Assembly (NCBI GenBank): GCA_026996635.1
Contig: JALWKH010000281.1
Span: 5,026-12,357 of the forward strand
DNA length: 7,332 bases
DNA from: Bacteroidales bacterium
GTDB lineage: Bacteria > Bacteroidota > Bacteroidia > Bacteroidales > JALTDM01
Direction: 5' to 3'
The notes below the pieces were generated by a model. The model saw nothing but the letters and a program-made list of their open reading frames with translations. It did no database searches and was not told the origin of the DNA. A program made the translations under genes and the position numbers. Positions within the stretch are counted from its first letter, which is position 1; the number at the start of each line of letters is the position of its first letter. Below are positions 6,604-7,332 of this stretch, in pieces.

Positions 6604-7332
6604 TCTGATTTTTAGTGTTATAATTGCCAATACGGCAAAGAATATTGCTACAATCCAAAACCTCACCACAATTTTATTTTCGTGTATTCCTTTTTTCTGA
6701 TAATGATGATGCAATGGAGACATAAGAAAAATACGCCTGCCTTCGCCGTATTTACGCTTGGTGTATTTGAAATAAGAAACTTGCAGCATAACCGACAGGC
6801 TTTCAAGCAAAAAAGTACCAGCAAGCAAAGGCAACAGCAATTCTTTGCGGACAATAATGGCAAAAACAGCAATTATACCGCCAATAGTCAAACTGCCTGT
6901 ATCTCCCATAAAAATTTGTGCGGGGTAAGAATTATACCACAAAAATCCCACTGTAGCACCGATAAATGTACTTGCAAAAATCACCAACTCGCCAACGTGC
7001 GGGATATACATTATGTTCAAATAATCGGAAAAGATAATATTGCCAGACACATAAGCAAATACACCGAGTGTAGCACCGATTATACTCGATGTCCCAGCAG
7101 CAAGCCCGTCGAGACCGTCGGTAAGGTTGGCACCATTGGAAACTCCTGCAATAATAAAAATCGTAACAATAATAAACACAAGCCAAACCCATTGTTGTTG
7201 CACCGGTTCAGGCAAAAATCCAATCAAAGACTTGTAGTCAAATTCATTGTTTTTGATAAACGGCAATGTTGTCTTTGTTGATTTTACCGTAACATAGCCC
7301 GGCTTTTCGTAATTATCGTTAAAGGTGTTTAA
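6601..7332 (-). CDS. mraY: Phospho-N-acetylmuramoyl-pentapeptide transferase MraY, C-terminal 243 residues (5' end off the window)
   Basis: MraY moves phospho-MurNAc-pentapeptide from UDP to undecaprenyl phosphate in the inner membrane, forming lipid I. The frame is open from the window edge at 7332 to a TAG at 6601-6603. A TTG at 7264-7266 could be mistaken for a start, but the 22 codons before it encode family sequence ([10 protein letters not shown]), so the gene is cut by the window and not short. Numbering from the edge, catalytic and binding motifs are [10 protein letters not shown] at 69-78, [15 protein letters not shown] at 134-148 and [11 protein letters not shown] at 205-215, followed by NKIVVRFWI and the terminal TLKIR. 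About six hydrophobic helices lie between residues 49 and 240. The segment before residue 45, with VKSTKTT and KNNEFDY, resembles the longer loop of Bacteroidota MraY. The missing part should carry the N-terminal helices. murE and ftsI are expected further upstream (inference). Confidence 0.97.
   Translation of the reverse strand, partial: LNTFNDNYEKPGYVTVKSTKTTLPFIKNNEFDYKSLIGFLPEPVQQQWVWLVFIIVTIFIIAGVSNGANLTDGLDGLAAGTSSIIGATLGVFAYVSGNIIFSDYLNIMYIPHVGELVIFASTFIGATVGFLWYNSYPAQIFMGDTGSLTIGGIIAVFAIIVRKELLLPLLAGTFLLESLSVMLQVSYFKYTKRKYGEGRRIFLMSPLHHHYQKKGIHENKIVVRFWIVAIFFAVLAIITLKIR

Noticed and set aside
6176..6700. A 174-codon plus-strand open frame opposite murD and the mraY/murD junction
   Set aside because: It is antisense to motif-complete murD and has no family features. 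Its composition reflects the complement of Mur ligase codons.
7264..7266. TTG as the start of a short MraY
   Set aside because: The same frame is open to the window edge and encodes family sequence before it (VKSTKTT), so the gene simply continues outside the window.
6682..7281. A 199-codon plus-strand open frame opposite mraY
   Set aside because: It is a shadow of mraY: rich in Asn, Lys, Gln, Cys and His with no domain, while the minus strand carries the MraY catalytic motifs.

Overview
This window is a stretch of the division and cell wall (dcw) cluster. Every gene lies on the minus strand, so transcription runs from high to low coordinates. The order of transcription is mraY (5' end off the window) - murD - ftsW - murG - murC - ftsQ - ftsA (3' end off the window). 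This order, with murC directly followed by ftsQ and no murB or ddl between them, is typical of Bacteroidota. The protein details agree: MurC has YPAREKPIEGI, MraY has an extra segment with VKSTKTT, the FtsW loop carries GKGPGNS and LPHPYSDFIYA, and FtsQ ends in IDLRFKKQIVC. The DNA is AT-rich and no gene has a convincing Shine-Dalgarno sequence, which also fits that phylum. I cannot name a genus.

Layout by coordinate: ftsA 1-785 (partial), ftsQ 797-1606, murC 1612-2982, murG 2979-4088, ftsW 4057-5247, murD 5251-6600, mraY 6601-7332 (partial). Packing is extreme. The longest non-coding gap is 11 bases (ftsQ/ftsA). mraY and murD abut with no gap, murD and ftsW are 3 bases apart, ftsW and murG overlap by about 32 bases, murG and murC overlap by 4 bases, and murC and ftsQ are 5 bases apart. 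I see no promoter, terminator, RNA gene, repeat, mobile element or CRISPR array. There is no gene-free stretch long enough to need separate comment.

The genes form one pathway. MurC and MurD add the first two amino acids to UDP-MurNAc in the cytoplasm. MraY moves the finished UDP-MurNAc-pentapeptide onto undecaprenyl phosphate to make lipid I, and MurG adds GlcNAc to make lipid II. FtsW polymerises lipid II into septal glycan. FtsQ and FtsA belong to the divisome that places and activates FtsW; FtsA ties FtsZ to the membrane.

The one clear anomaly is in murG. An in-frame TAG at 3303-3305 replaces the conserved Tyr of the family pattern MxxAYAxAD, and the reading frame is otherwise intact on both sides (261 codons before the stop, 107 after). 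TAG also ends mraY and ftsW at their normal C-termini, which argues against global recoding of TAG. A sequencing or assembly substitution error, or a real nonsense mutation with suppression or a second copy elsewhere, are the live explanations. I found no undescribed system here.
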